A stretch of 64,000 bases of DNA, taken from positions 1 to 64,000 of the forward strand of contig MLPZ01000001.1 in assembly GCA_001885315.1 (NCBI GenBank), given 5' to 3'. Shown here one piece after another: positions 16,001 through 26,300 of the stretch (positions within the stretch are counted from its first letter, which is position 1; each line of letters starts with the position of its first letter). The DNA is from Treponema sp. CETP13. GTDB lineage: Bacteria > Spirochaetota > Spirochaetia > Treponematales > Treponemataceae. The position numbers and the translations under genes are program-made. Under the pieces are notes generated by a model. The model saw nothing but the letters and a program-made list of their open reading frames with translations, was not told where the DNA came from and searched no databases.

Positions 16001-16022
16001 AGGATGTAATTATTTTGAAGAA

Positions 16023-18110
16023 TTAATCTTCAATTCTTTCCTCCATGAAAGATTGTGCTGTTGTGATTACTTTTTCTGCAAGTTTCCCGCTTATTGGATC
16101 ATAATGACTAAATTGTGCTTCGAAACTTCCCGTGCCACTGGTCAAGGATCGTAAGTCAATAGCATAGCGTAACAATTCACTTTGAGGTGCTTGAGCGCGA
16201 ATTTCTTCTATATCATTGCTAATTGGTTCCTGTCCCATGATTCGGCCTCGTTTACTCGAAAAATCACTCATAATATCACCAAGATATTTTGTTTCTACCC
16301 AAACGGTTACATTCATAATTGGTTCGAGTAGGGTAGGTCCTGCGTTTCGCATAGCAATTTTAAATGCGTTTCGTGCAGCAATTTTAAATGCCATTTCTGA
16401 TGAATCTACAGGGTGTTGTTTTCCATCGAGTACTGTTGTTGCAACATCAACTACAGGATATCCAGCAAGAACTCCATGCTCTAAAGCTTCTTGTATACCT
16501 TTTTCAACACCGGGAATATATCCTTTTGCAATTGCTCCGCCAAAGACTGCATTTGTAAATTTATAACCTTCACCACGTTTCATCGGTTCTATTGCAATAT
16601 CTACACGCGCGAATTGACCATGTCCTCCGGATTGTTTTTTATGGGTGTATTCAGATTGACTTTTCCGTAAAATCGTTTCTCTGTAAGCTACTCGAGGAAC
16701 AGAAGTTTCTATATCAATGTTTGCTTCATTTTTAATTTTATCGAGCTTTATTTTTAAATGAAGTTCTCCCATTCCTTCTATAACATTTTGTTTAGTTTCT
16801 GCATTGTAGCCAAATTTAAAGGTGTGATCTTCTTCTGCCATCTTATAAAAGATATCGCCCATTTTTATTTCAGCTTTCTTGTCTTTGGCTGTAACAGCCA
16901 TGCGAAAAACTGGGCCAGGATTTCGTAGTTTTATAAATGAAATTGAGTCTTCTTTTTCGGAAAGAGTATCACTTGTTTTGGTATACGAAAGTTTTGCAGC
17001 AATTCCTATATCTCCTGCATAAATCTTTTTTATTTCTTCAAGATTTTTACCTTGGCATCGATAGAGTTTACCTATTTTTTCTTTTTGGCCTTCTGTCACA
17101 TTATATAATTCAGAATCACTCTCTAATACACCGCTTATAACTTTTAGATATGAAAGGCATCCACTAAACTTATCATTACTTGTTTTTACTACTAAAGCAT
17201 GAATAGGATCATCAGGTGAAATTTTGATAGCAATAGTTTCTTTTTTTTCGTTAATAGCTGTTTCAACTCGTTCTCCAGGAGAAGGGGCAATAGTAGAAAT
17301 AAAATTAAGGACAGGAACCAATCCTGAGTTGTTAATTGGGTCTCCAGCAAAAAAGGGAACAATACGATTATTTAAATATGCTTCCTTTAATCCACTATCG
17401 ATTTCTTCTGTTGATAATTCTCCTTCATCGATAAATTTTACTAGTAAGTCTTCATTTCCTTCTGCTGCTGCTCCAGATAGTATTTCTCGAGCATCTTTTA
17501 CTTCAGCTAAATATTTTTCAGGAATATCTGTTTCTGTTTCTATTTGCCCTTCTGAAGGTATAAAAAATGCTTTTTGATGTAATACATCTATGACGCCCTT
17601 ATAATTCGATCCTTCCATCATTGGAATAGTGATAGGACATGCTTCAATTTGAAATTTTTTATGAATATCTTTTACTACTGCTTGGTAATCTGTTCTCTCA
17701 TCTTCTATTCTGTTTACGAAAACCATTCGAGGTTTATTGCGCCTATCTAAACGACGCCAAAGTTTTATTGTCTCAATTTGTGCTCCAGTGCGTCCATCAA
17801 CAAGCATTAAAGCCATTTCGCAGGAACGAAAAGCCGCTATGACTTCTCCAACAAAACCAGAAGCCCCTGGAGTGTCCCATATGTTAATATTACAATTATT
17901 CCAAGGAATATGAGTAAGCGAAGAATATATTGATATTTTATGTTGGATTTCTTCGGGAGTGTAATCACTTACAGTTTTTCCCGATTCTATTGTTTGTGTT
18001 TCAGAAATAACACCGCCAGTAAACAGCAAGTGTTCGGCAAGAGTTGTCTTGCCCGTTTGCCCATGGCCTGCAATAGAAACATTCCGTATTTGTTGTGTAC
18101 TGAAATCCAT
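16023..18110 (-). CDS. EF-G-like translation GTPase (paralogue)
   Basis: A 695-residue protein with the full EF-G domain order: GTPase, domain II, III, IV and V. G1 is AGHGQTGKTTLAE, where canonical EF-G has AHIDAGKTT, and G3 is WDTPGASGF. The switch I region reads QHKISIYSSL instead of the R-G-I-T-I motif, and G4 is VNRIEDE instead of N-K-x-D. Domain IV carries SGGHGQFARVDIAIEP. These deviations place it among the EF-G paralogues (FusA2-type), not the main elongation factor. A role in ribosome recycling or stress translation is possible but not shown. AAGGAG precedes ATG; a strong terminator follows. It is transcribed alone. Confidence 0.88.
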   Translation of the reverse strand: MDFSTQQIRNVSIAGHGQTGKTTLAEHLLFTGGVISETQTIESGKTVSDYTPEEIQHKISIYSSLTHIPWNNCNINIWDTPGASGFVGEVIAAFRSCEMALMLVDGRTGAQIETIKLWRRLDRRNKPRMVFVNRIEDERTDYQAVVKDIHKKFQIEACPITIPMMEGSNYKGVIDVLHQKAFFIPSEGQIETETDIPEKYLAEVKDAREILSGAAAEGNEDLLVKFIDEGELSTEEIDSGLKEAYLNNRIVPFFAGDPINNSGLVPVLNFISTIAPSPGERVETAINEKKETIAIKISPDDPIHALVVKTSNDKFSGCLSYLKVISGVLESDSELYNVTEGQKEKIGKLYRCQGKNLEEIKKIYAGDIGIAAKLSYTKTSDTLSEKEDSISFIKLRNPGPVFRMAVTAKDKKAEIKMGDIFYKMAEEDHTFKFGYNAETKQNVIEGMGELHLKIKLDKIKNEANIDIETSVPRVAYRETILRKSQSEYTHKKQSGGHGQFARVDIAIEPMKRGEGYKFTNAVFGGAIAKGYIPGVEKGIQEALEHGVLAGYPVVDVATTVLDGKQHPVDSSEMAFKIAARNAFKIAMRNAGPTLLEPIMNVTVWVETKYLGDIMSDFSSKRGRIMGQEPISNDIEEIRAQAPQSELLRYAIDLRSLTSGTGSFEAQFSHYDPISGKLAEKVITTAQSFMEERIED

Positions 18111-18211
18111 AAAAATAACTCCTTGTTGTTTAATCTGTATAAACTATGATACGACTGAATTTTGCAATTGTAAAGCTTGTATTTTACGGTCTTTCATGGT
18201 AATTTGTATGC

Positions 18212-18868
18212 ATGATGTCATATATGCTCTTGTTGTTGCCATGTGCTACAGCCTTTTATATAAGTATAGATAATAAAAAAGGCGAGATTAAAAATATATA
18301 CTCAGCAACCCTTTTCGGATTAATTGCTGGTATTCTATATTCTTTTTTAGATGTTTTATTTACATCAGATTATTACATTGCTAAGTATTCAATTTTTTCT
18401 AATTTGTTACATTTCGGATTTATCGAAATGCTTATACCAATAATAATAATAACCTCTTTGTATTTTGTATTTATTAAAAGTTATGATGAAATGTTTAAAG
18501 CTTTGTTTTATGTTTTTTTAGCTTTTTTTGCGGTATATATGCCTGTGCGTATTATTAGTCGTAATGAAAACATTCATTATTTTCTTTTATTTTTTAAGCC
18601 TACGTTGTTTTTATTAAGTATACTTTATTGTCGAAAAATTATTTTTAGAATATATAATAAACTTAAAACTTGTAAAATGTCTTTTAAATCGTTGGGAATC
18701 CCAATTGTATTAATGATTATTGTACTATTAGTTCCTGCAACTGCAGAAAGCATGTGGTTAATTGGGTTTTCTACATGGAGTTGGATGGTATTGTTTTTTG
18801 TTTATTTAGCTTCGTATATTATTTTAGAAATAATACTACACAAAGTTTTTGTTACTAAAATTGATTAA
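18212..18868 (+). CDS. Integral membrane protein of unknown function
   Basis: A 218-residue protein made almost entirely of hydrophobic helices (about seven), with short charged loops such as DNKKGEIKN and YNKLKTCKMSFK. No family could be recognised; general shape recalls PrsW-like or CAAX-type membrane proteins, but the key motifs of those are absent. The start is unclear: ATGATGTCATATATG offers three in-frame ATG codons (18212, 18215, 18224) and no ribosome-binding site stands out. It is divergent from the EF-G paralogue and ends at a shared bidirectional terminator with pncB. Confidence 0.6.
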   Translation: MMSYMLLLLPCATAFYISIDNKKGEIKNIYSATLFGLIAGILYSFLDVLFTSDYYIAKYSIFSNLLHFGFIEMLIPIIIITSLYFVFIKSYDEMFKALFYVFLAFFAVYMPVRIISRNENIHYFLLFFKPTLFLLSILYCRKIIFRIYNKLKTCKMSFKSLGIPIVLMIIVLLVPATAESMWLIGFSTWSWMVLFFVYLASYIILEIILHKVFVTKID

Positions 18869-18891
18869 CAGGTATAGTAAATCATAAAAAA

Positions 18892-18922
18892 AAGCCGACT
18901 CTAACTAGTAGTCGGCTTTTTT
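18892..18922. terminator. Bidirectional terminator between membrane protein and pncB
   Basis: AAGCCGACT (18892-18900) and AGTCGGCTT (18910-18918) pair perfectly over a 9-base loop. An A-run precedes and a T-run follows, so it works for both converging genes. Confidence 0.93.
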
Positions 18923-18925
18923 TAT

Positions 18926-20428
18926 TTATTTAATTCTTTCTTTTATTAGTATTTCTTTTAAATCTTTTAGTTTTTTTGTAAGCGATACCTTATATATATG
19001 AGGGTTCAAAATACGTTGAAAAGAAGCATCAAATGATTTTAATTGTTCTTTTAATCTTTGGCGGCTTTCTTTAATTGTTTCTGCTTCGCTTAATCGTGGT
19101 TGTAATCTTTTTCCCTTCTCAAGACGTTTTACGAGCATGTTTTCTACGTGGTCAGGTTGTATTTCAAAATGGCGGTAATCAATTGCAGGATGATAAAAGC
19201 ATGTTTCTTTATCTAAAGGTATCGTTTCATCATCTAGTGCAAGTATATCTCCATGTGCCATATTATCAGAATCATATAAACGCCAAACATTTTTTATGCC
19301 AGGATTTGTTGTTTTCTCTGGGTTATCAGAAACTTTCATTGTTGGAATAAGTTCTTTTTTGTCCGAATAATTATGACGTGCTGCAAGTTTATAGACACCG
19401 GTAAAGGATGATGCATCACCTCCTGTTACCATATGAGTCCCAACTCCCCAACTGTTGATTGGAGCCCCATTTGCTAAAAGTTGAGAGATGATTTGTTCTG
19501 TTAATTCGTTAGACACAGAAATTGTCGCTTGTGGAAATCCTGCTTTATTAAGTTCCTCTCGGCATTTTGTTGATAAGTATTGTATATCTCCCGAGTCGAG
19601 GCGAACGCCAAAATTATATCCTTGTTCAACAAGTTTTTCTCCAACTTTTATAGCATTTTTAATGCCTGACTGAAGAGTATCGTAGGTGTCAATTAAAAAG
19701 ATAGCATTTTGAGGATATTCTTTTGCGTATGCTTCAAAAGCTTCTAATTCTGTTGGAAAACTCATAATCCATGAATGTGCCATTGTTCCCAAAACAGGGA
19801 TTCCATAAATCCGTCCTGCTAAGGTATTACTAGTTCCTGCACAACCTCCAATGTAAGCAGCACGGCTTGCACTCATTGCTCCATCGGATCCTTGTGCCCG
19901 GCGAAGTCCAAATTCCATGATTGAACCTTTTTTACTTGCTAACCAAACTCTTGTTGCTTTTGTTGCAATAAGGCTCTGAAAGTTAACTTGATTAAGTATA
20001 AGACCTTCAATAATTTGAGCTTCGATTAGATGAGCATGAATGCGAATAATTGGTTCTTGTGGAAATATAATAGAACCTTCTCGAAAAGAGTACATATCAC
20101 CGGTAAAATGGAAGTCTTTTAAGTAATCGATAAATTCGTTTTCAAAAGTTCCAAGGGATCGTAAATACTCTAAATCTTCATTACTAAAAGAAAAGGCTGT
20201 AATAGCATCAATAAGTGTTTCTATACCACAGAAAACCGAAAATCCGCCATTAAACGGATTGTTTCTAAAAAACACATCGAAAACAACAGGATAATCCATT
20301 TTTTGTTTCCAATAACCTTGTGCCATCGTAAGTTCATAAAAGTCGGTGAATAATGCTGAAGTATGGTTTGGGGTTAATTCAGCAATTAATGCGCTTTGTT
20401 CGTTTTTATTTGTGTGAGAAGTATTCAT
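18926..20428 (-). CDS. pncB: Nicotinate phosphoribosyltransferase
   Basis: A 500-residue NAPRTase, converting nicotinate and PRPP (with ATP) to nicotinate mononucleotide in NAD salvage. The N-terminal FTDFYELTMAQGYWK is the family hallmark. RRAQGSDGAMSASRAAYIGG holds the His-less variant of the phosphorylation region, IDTYDTLQSGIKNAI and GVRLDSGDI are the PRPP/nicotinate-binding stretches, and GVGTHMVTGGDASSFTGVYK closes the active site. Length fits the Gram-positive-like NAPRTase subgroup. It is transcribed alone; 135 bases separate it from the acyltransferase operon upstream. Confidence 0.95.
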   Translation of the reverse strand: MNTSHTNKNEQSALIAELTPNHTSALFTDFYELTMAQGYWKQKMDYPVVFDVFFRNNPFNGGFSVFCGIETLIDAITAFSFSNEDLEYLRSLGTFENEFIDYLKDFHFTGDMYSFREGSIIFPQEPIIRIHAHLIEAQIIEGLILNQVNFQSLIATKATRVWLASKKGSIMEFGLRRAQGSDGAMSASRAAYIGGCAGTSNTLAGRIYGIPVLGTMAHSWIMSFPTELEAFEAYAKEYPQNAIFLIDTYDTLQSGIKNAIKVGEKLVEQGYNFGVRLDSGDIQYLSTKCREELNKAGFPQATISVSNELTEQIISQLLANGAPINSWGVGTHMVTGGDASSFTGVYKLAARHNYSDKKELIPTMKVSDNPEKTTNPGIKNVWRLYDSDNMAHGDILALDDETIPLDKETCFYHPAIDYRHFEIQPDHVENMLVKRLEKGKRLQPRLSEAETIKESRQRLKEQLKSFDASFQRILNPHIYKVSLTKKLKDLKEILIKERIK

Positions 20429-20563
20429 AGGTGTTTAAACCTCTTTTTGGTTGCCTTGATTCCGTAGAAACAGGGTTGAATCTGCTATGCAGAAACAGTA
20501 TAGGTATTAGTTTAGTAAAAAAGGAGGGGAATGTAAAGGTAATTAAAATAAGGTTAAAAAAAG

Positions 20564-21235
20564 TTACTTTTTTCGTATATGCCATCTTCGAGCAAATTCT
20601 TTTCGAGCTGAGAGTCCTCCAATGATAAGTAAGCAAAGAAAAACGACTATGCTTGTTTGTATACTTATAGTAACAAAAAACTTAAGTTGAATAAGCTCTA
20701 TTGCCTCTAATATAAGAAGTAATATGTTTGATAAGACAATCCAAATATCATAGTATACGTAACTTTTTCGATTTTTTTTATCTAAAAAAACAAAACAAAT
20801 AAGATTTATATTTTCTAAAATAAATAAACCAGGAAGTGCGTAGTTTAAGCTCCAGTTATAAAATCCTATTACGTAATCTACTATAATAAATAAAATTGCT
20901 AATCTAAAGAGTAATCCACTTATGATACTAAATAGACGGCGCTTTTGGTATAAAAAAGAATACATTGTATGTGCTGCAAATATGAGTGTAGCAATACCGA
21001 CGACACTCCAGTCAAGATGTGCCGAAAAATGATAATCCAATATAATTATTAGTATACAGGACACTAGAGTTGCCGCAATTGCAATTCTCATAGAGAGATT
21101 CTTTTTTCGCAATTTTTCAAAAATTTCGGGATAAGTGTTTTCTTCTGTTCCGTCCATTTCTAGAGAATGTGAACAAATTGGACAGACCTTTATATTATCA
21201 TGTATTGTGATTCCACAGTGTTTACATGTTCCCAT
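20564..21235 (-). CDS. Zinc-ribbon membrane protein (DUF6320-like)
   Basis: A 223-residue protein: an N-terminal zinc ribbon (CKHCG, 12 residues, CPICSHSLE) followed by six hydrophobic helices. This architecture matches the DUF6320 group, of unknown function. GGAGA five bases before the ATG at 21235 fixes the start; an earlier ATG at 21247 lacks one. It overlaps the upstream acyltransferase gene by 14 bases, so the two are co-translated. The constant pairing of such proteins with a condensation-domain acyltransferase in Firmicutes suggests a shared job at the membrane, for instance modifying an alcohol or lipid, but this is inference. Confidence 0.72.
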   Translation of the reverse strand: MGTCKHCGITIHDNIKVCPICSHSLEMDGTEENTYPEIFEKLRKKNLSMRIAIAATLVSCILIIILDYHFSAHLDWSVVGIATLIFAAHTMYSFLYQKRRLFSIISGLLFRLAILFIIVDYVIGFYNWSLNYALPGLFILENINLICFVFLDKKNRKSYVYYDIWIVLSNILLLILEAIELIQLKFFVTISIQTSIVVFLCLLIIGGLSARKEFARRWHIRKK

Positions 21236-22535
21236 TGTATTCTCCATTGGTTTCTAAAGTTATTTTAAGGCCTTCTTTTGATAAGAATGAGAAAAACTTC
21301 TGTTGAATGTATGTATTTTCTAAGACCGATGAGAATGTCACACAAAATATATCTTGATAGCTTGAAAAAACAACTCTAATAGGTTGATCTTTGCAGTTTG
21401 GTAAAATACCGTGAAATGCTGAAATATACTTTCTGTATTTTTCAGGGATTTGCAAACTGCCAAAATTGCTTGCTGTTGAAGTTGAATTTTTAGTGGCTTT
21501 TTTATACACATATTTTATACCTGCATTTTTTAATCGCAGGGGAACTAGAGCTTTTATTAATGATTTCTCGTTAGCTACATGATTGCTTAGTGTTGATTTA
21601 AAATTCTCTTTTGTTATTTCTTGAGCAAGGCTTTGTTGGACAGATTTTAAAACCTCTGTAAATGTATGATCTGGTTTTGTAGGCAAAAATCGTGCAAATG
21701 TCATAACAAAAAAGTTTTTTGTTGTTATTGATTTAAACCATGGTCTCAAATTTACAGGGACTGCAATAGCAATTTCTTTCGAAAAATCTCCATTTGAGAC
21801 TTGTTCTTTATAAAAACACCAGGAAAACAAGGCTGTTAAATATTCATTAATAGTAGCATTGTTTTTTTTAGCTATTTGCTTTAAATCGTTAAGACTAAAA
21901 AAACCATGTATCACACTAAATTGAGGATACGTTAATTTTTCTCCTGTGCTATGGTACACGACAGCTTTCTTTTCTTCTGATATGTTTTTTTCTTGCAAGT
22001 TTTGCTTTTCGGTTAATGGTGGACGTCGGTAATTGTTAAAGAAACTATCTTCTCTATTTAAAGATGTATTGTCGCTAAGATATCCATCTTTGTATTTTTC
22101 AATTTCTATATGTGCAATAGCTAAATAGTGTAATACTAGCTCTTGCAAAAAATTTTGAGCTCCTGTTCCATCGGTTAGTGCATGAAAAATTTCAACATTT
22201 ATGCGTTTTTTCCAAAAGGATACTTTAAATAAATATCCGTTATCTGATAATTGGGGGATTTTTGTACACGGGTACTCATTTTCTTCTTGTATAAGAGGAA
22301 GCCTTTGCATGTTTTGTTCAAGGTAGTACCAAAAAAATCCAGAACGAAGACGAACTCTAAATGCAGGAAAAAGTTTTATGACTTCTTCTAAAGCGAGTTG
22401 CAAAAAAAGAGGCTCAATATTTTCTTTTAATATGACACTTTGTCTAAATACATTAGTAGTTTTATATGTAGAAATTGCAGGAAAAAGATGAGCGGTATTA
22501 TCTAATTTTTCCCAATGAAAGTTTGCTTGACCCAT
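21222..22535 (-). CDS. Condensation-domain acyltransferase (alcohol acetyltransferase-like)
   Basis: A 437-residue stand-alone protein of the CoA-dependent acyltransferase/condensation superfamily (PapA5, alcohol acetyltransferase type). The active-site motif reads IFHALTDGTGA about residue 130: the catalytic His and the Asp-Gly of H-H-x3-D-G are kept while the first His is Phe. A second family motif region, AIAVPVNLRPWF followed by NFFVMTF, is present about residue 265. No carrier-protein or adenylation domain is nearby, so it acts alone, probably moving an acyl group onto an alcohol or amine. First gene of a two-gene operon with the zinc-ribbon membrane protein. Confidence 0.78.
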   Translation of the reverse strand: MGQANFHWEKLDNTAHLFPAISTYKTTNVFRQSVILKENIEPLFLQLALEEVIKLFPAFRVRLRSGFFWYYLEQNMQRLPLIQEENEYPCTKIPQLSDNGYLFKVSFWKKRINVEIFHALTDGTGAQNFLQELVLHYLAIAHIEIEKYKDGYLSDNTSLNREDSFFNNYRRPPLTEKQNLQEKNISEEKKAVVYHSTGEKLTYPQFSVIHGFFSLNDLKQIAKKNNATINEYLTALFSWCFYKEQVSNGDFSKEIAIAVPVNLRPWFKSITTKNFFVMTFARFLPTKPDHTFTEVLKSVQQSLAQEITKENFKSTLSNHVANEKSLIKALVPLRLKNAGIKYVYKKATKNSTSTASNFGSLQIPEKYRKYISAFHGILPNCKDQPIRVVFSSYQDIFCVTFSSVLENTYIQQKFFSFLSKEGLKITLETNGEYNGNM

Positions 22536-22587
22536 ATCTTTACTATATCACATTGCTTAAATCTTGACCAATAGGTAGAATACTTAA

Positions 22588-23307
22588 GTGATTTTTTTTA
22601 ATTTTTATCCATTACTATTATTTGTACTTTTTTTGCTCTATGTAATTTCGTGTAATTTGATGAATACCTTTCCTCATGCAAAAAATTTTAGTAAAACTAA
22701 GAAAAAAATCAGAGTCGCTTGTGTCGGTGATAGTATAACTCAAGGTGAAGGTTCTAAATTAACTCCTTTTTTTTCATACCCATCAATTTTGCAAAGAAAG
22801 GTAGGTAAAAAATTCAGTATTCGTAATTTTGGAAAAAATGGGGCAACAACTATGTATGGCTTACCTGATAGTTATGTAAACCATCGGTTTTATCAGCAAA
22901 TATTAGATAATAATCCTGATGTAATAATTTTTATGTTTGGAACAAATGACAGCAAGGTTGGTGTGTGGCAAAATTCTCATATTTTTACAAAATACTATAA
23001 TGAAATACTTGATAGTTTTGCCAAATTATCAAGCAATCCTAGAATTATTCTTATGACTCCACCTAAACCGTATAAATTTGAACGTGCAGAAAACTATTTT
23101 TATTTTATACGAGATACTATAATAATAGATGAAATAATTCCTGCAATTCAAGAAATTGCTAAGGAAAGAAATCTTGAACTTATAGATATTTATTCTTTAA
23201 CGAGTAATCATAGATCTTGGTTTATTTATGATGGTATTCATCCAGCTGCTGGTGGAAATAGAAAGATAGCTAATGCCGTCGTTAATAAACTTATTAGTAG
23301 AGAATAA
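22588..23307 (+). CDS. SGNH/GDSL hydrolase, probable lipoprotein
   Basis: A 239-residue esterase-type protein. The four SGNH blocks are visible: VACVGDSITQGEG (nucleophile Ser), GKNGATTMYG, MFGTNDSK (Asn) and DGIHPAAGG (Asp and His). Preferred substrates of this family are acyl or acetyl esters, often on polysaccharides. The N-terminus (FYPLLLFVLFLLYVISC) is hydrophobic and ends in a lipobox-like V-I-S-C, suggesting an exported lipoprotein. The start is GTG at 22588; the next ATG (22660) would remove the export signal, so GTG is preferred although its ribosome-binding site is weak. Confidence 0.82.
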   Translation: MIFFNFYPLLLFVLFLLYVISCNLMNTFPHAKNFSKTKKKIRVACVGDSITQGEGSKLTPFFSYPSILQRKVGKKFSIRNFGKNGATTMYGLPDSYVNHRFYQQILDNNPDVIIFMFGTNDSKVGVWQNSHIFTKYYNEILDSFAKLSSNPRIILMTPPKPYKFERAENYFYFIRDTIIIDEIIPAIQEIAKERNLELIDIYSLTSNHRSWFIYDGIHPAAGGNRKIANAVVNKLISRE

Positions 23308-23319
23308 ATAATTAAAAGA

Positions 23320-26300
23320 TTATGCGCTAATAACTTTTATTGTGCTTCCGGTTGTTGTTTTTGCTACTTCTATGCGTGATGGTATTTTAGTATGAAGCTC
23401 GCCTACATGAGATATTAATCCAATACTACGAGTGTCACGTAATTCATCTAAAATAGAAAGCGCTTTTTCGAGTGAGGCATCATCAAGAGATCCAAAACCT
23501 TCATCGATGAATAACGAATCTATTTGTATACCACCTTTACCCGATTGAACAGTTTCGCTAATAGCCAACGCAAGACTAATAGAAGCCATAAAGGTCTCTC
23601 CACCAGAAAGGGTATTACACGGGCGACTTTTGCCGGTATATGCATCGCAAATTTCTAAATCAAGGCCTTTATATCCGCGCCCACCTTCTGATGAATCACA
23701 CATTCTCATAGTGTAGCGACCATCAGATATGCGCTCCAAACGAGAAGAAGCAAAAATAGTAATTTTTTCGAGATAGAGTCCTAATATCCAAGCATCGATA
23801 GCAATTTTTTTTGGATTTTCACCTGAAATTGCTTTTGATAGTTGTATTTGAATTTTTAGTTTTTTTTCTATTACTTCTCGCTCTTTATGAAATTTGTGCA
23901 GTTTTTCAGCATTTTTATCTATTTGATCTATAGCAGAACTAATCTTTGAAAAATTGATTTGAGCAGTGTTCTTAGCAGTTTTGTTTTCATTTATATCATT
24001 TTGTACTTGTGCTAGTTTTTTTTGTGTCTCTTCTTTAGATTCCAAAAGTAATGATTTTTTTTCATCTAATCTTGAAGTCAAATCTGCTTTTTGGTTGTCA
24101 TAATCTGCAATACTTTTTTCGAGTCTTTCTTGTTCTTGCACACTCAACATAGCTTGCCTTATTTGTTCTTCGTTTTCAAAACAAATTGTCTGATGTGCAT
24201 TTGCGTTTTTTATAGCTTGCAAAAAAGCTTTTTGTGCAGTGTCTAAACGTTTTTGTTTTGCTTCTAAATCCTTTTGTTTTTCAGAAGTTTTTGTTTCTAA
24301 TTGAGCGACACCGATTTTTGTTTGTTGTAAGGTTCTATCGTAGGTATCTATTTGTGTTTGTGTACTTTGTAATCGTTGTTTTGTTTGTTTTAAAATAGTA
24401 TCAAAGTCTGCTTGATCTATTTCTTTGGCTACTTGTATTCCTTCTATTTGGTTAGAAAATAATAATTCTTGTAATCTTTTAAGCGTTGTTTTTGTGGTTT
24501 GTTTAGCAAGTTCAAAGTTTGTGTTTGCAGTAGTAGCATCTTTTTTTATAGTCTCGAGTTTATTTTGTATTATTTCTAGTTTGTGTTCATACAAGTCACG
24601 TTTTTGTGCTTGTGTATCAAAATCTGCAATTTTTTCTTTAATTGTAGAAAGCGTGTGCTCGGCTTCCGCATATTGTGCATTTGCTTTTTCTAGGTGTTTT
24701 ACCAATTCTTGTTCGGGGCATACTTCATTAATAGAAGTCTCAATCTTTTTATCTTGATTTTCTGGTACGTGCTCAGTATGTTGAGTCAGCAAAGTTTTTG
24801 CGCTCGTTAGTGCGGTATTTCTTGTATTAAGCACTTCTTTTGCATCTGACAGAGATTTTTCATTTTCTTCTATGTAAGTCGAAATATCCTTAGAAACTAT
24901 AATGCTTTGTGCAGGAGCGGGATGTGTTGTCGAACCACAGACTGGACAGGGTTTATCATCTTGTAGTGTTAGGGCAATAGAAAAAGCTTTGTCTGCAAGT
25001 TCTGCTGCTTCTTTTTGTTTTTGTAGAGTTTCTAGTTCTGTTTCAATTTTGGTAGTGCGATCTTGTTGTCTATCAAAATCTTTTTGTGCCTGTAAAACTT
25101 TTTGTTGCAAAACGTAAAAACTTTTTGTCCAAAGTGCAAGGTCATATTCTTTTTGTGCTTTTTTTCCATCGTCTTGAGCTTTATTACGTTCTGTTTCTGC
25201 TTTTTTAGCTTTTGTAAGATTTTCTTTGCAATCGGTCAATTCTTTTTGTGTTTGCTTTATAGTTGTTGTATATGTTTGACAGTTTTCTAAAAGCTTGTTT
25301 TCTTGGTGTTTTGCTTGTTGTAATTCTTTTTGAACATTAAGTGCTTTTTCTAAATTTTCTACTTGCTTATTTAGAATGCCAATCTGTTCTCTCTGGTTTT
25401 CAATTTCTTCCGATTGTTCTGTAAGTTTGGCTAGCTTTTTTTGAGCTAATTTGAGGGCTGCTGTACACTCTTCTAAATCTTTTGTAGCTTGTGTTACTTC
25501 TGAGCGGCTATTGGTAAGTTCTTGTAGTTCTGTTCGTGTCGAAGCAGCAGCTTTTGCTCTTGTTAGCTTTGTTTTCTGTTCTTGTATAAAATTTTCTTGT
25601 GCTTTGATTTCTGTTAATTTTTGCTCAATTTGTTCATAAGCTTTGTATTGCTCTAAAGTTGCAGAAAGAGTTGTCTCTATTTTTGTAAGAGATTCAGCTT
25701 TTTTATCACAAGCTTCTAAGAGGGTTTTTGCTTGTTCTTTTTGTATAACAAGCTCACTTTTATTGTTTGCAGTTTCTTCTGTTTCAAGTTCTTCTATTTG
25801 ATTTGTTAGGGCATCGTATTCAGCTTGTATTTGATTTAATTCTGTTTTTATTGTTTTAATAATTTGTGAATATTTTGTTATTGGAAATAGTTTTTCGAGT
25901 ATTGGTTTTCGCTCATTAGAGTTTGCTCGTAAAAAATCTGCAAATTCACCTTGAGGGAGCAATACAATTTTAGAAAATTCGTCTATAGAAAGACGTAATA
26001 AATTTTGAATTGCATTGTTTGTTGCTTTTGTTTGGTTTTCTATTAGAGACCAATCTTCATTTTCTTGTTCATAAAAAATAACTTGTTCTGGATCTTCTGT
26101 AATAGTATTATTTCTGGTTGTTCGCTTTACTGGTAAAGTTCGTACAACTCGATATGTTTTGCCTTGTATTTTAAATGCAAAGTCGACACTGCTTTTGTCA
26201 GTTTTTTTGCAAAAATCTGATCGAAATTGTCTAATGTCGTATTTGCCTCTTGCACCAGGAAGGGAACCATACAGTGCGTAGGTAAGAGCATCCAAAATGG

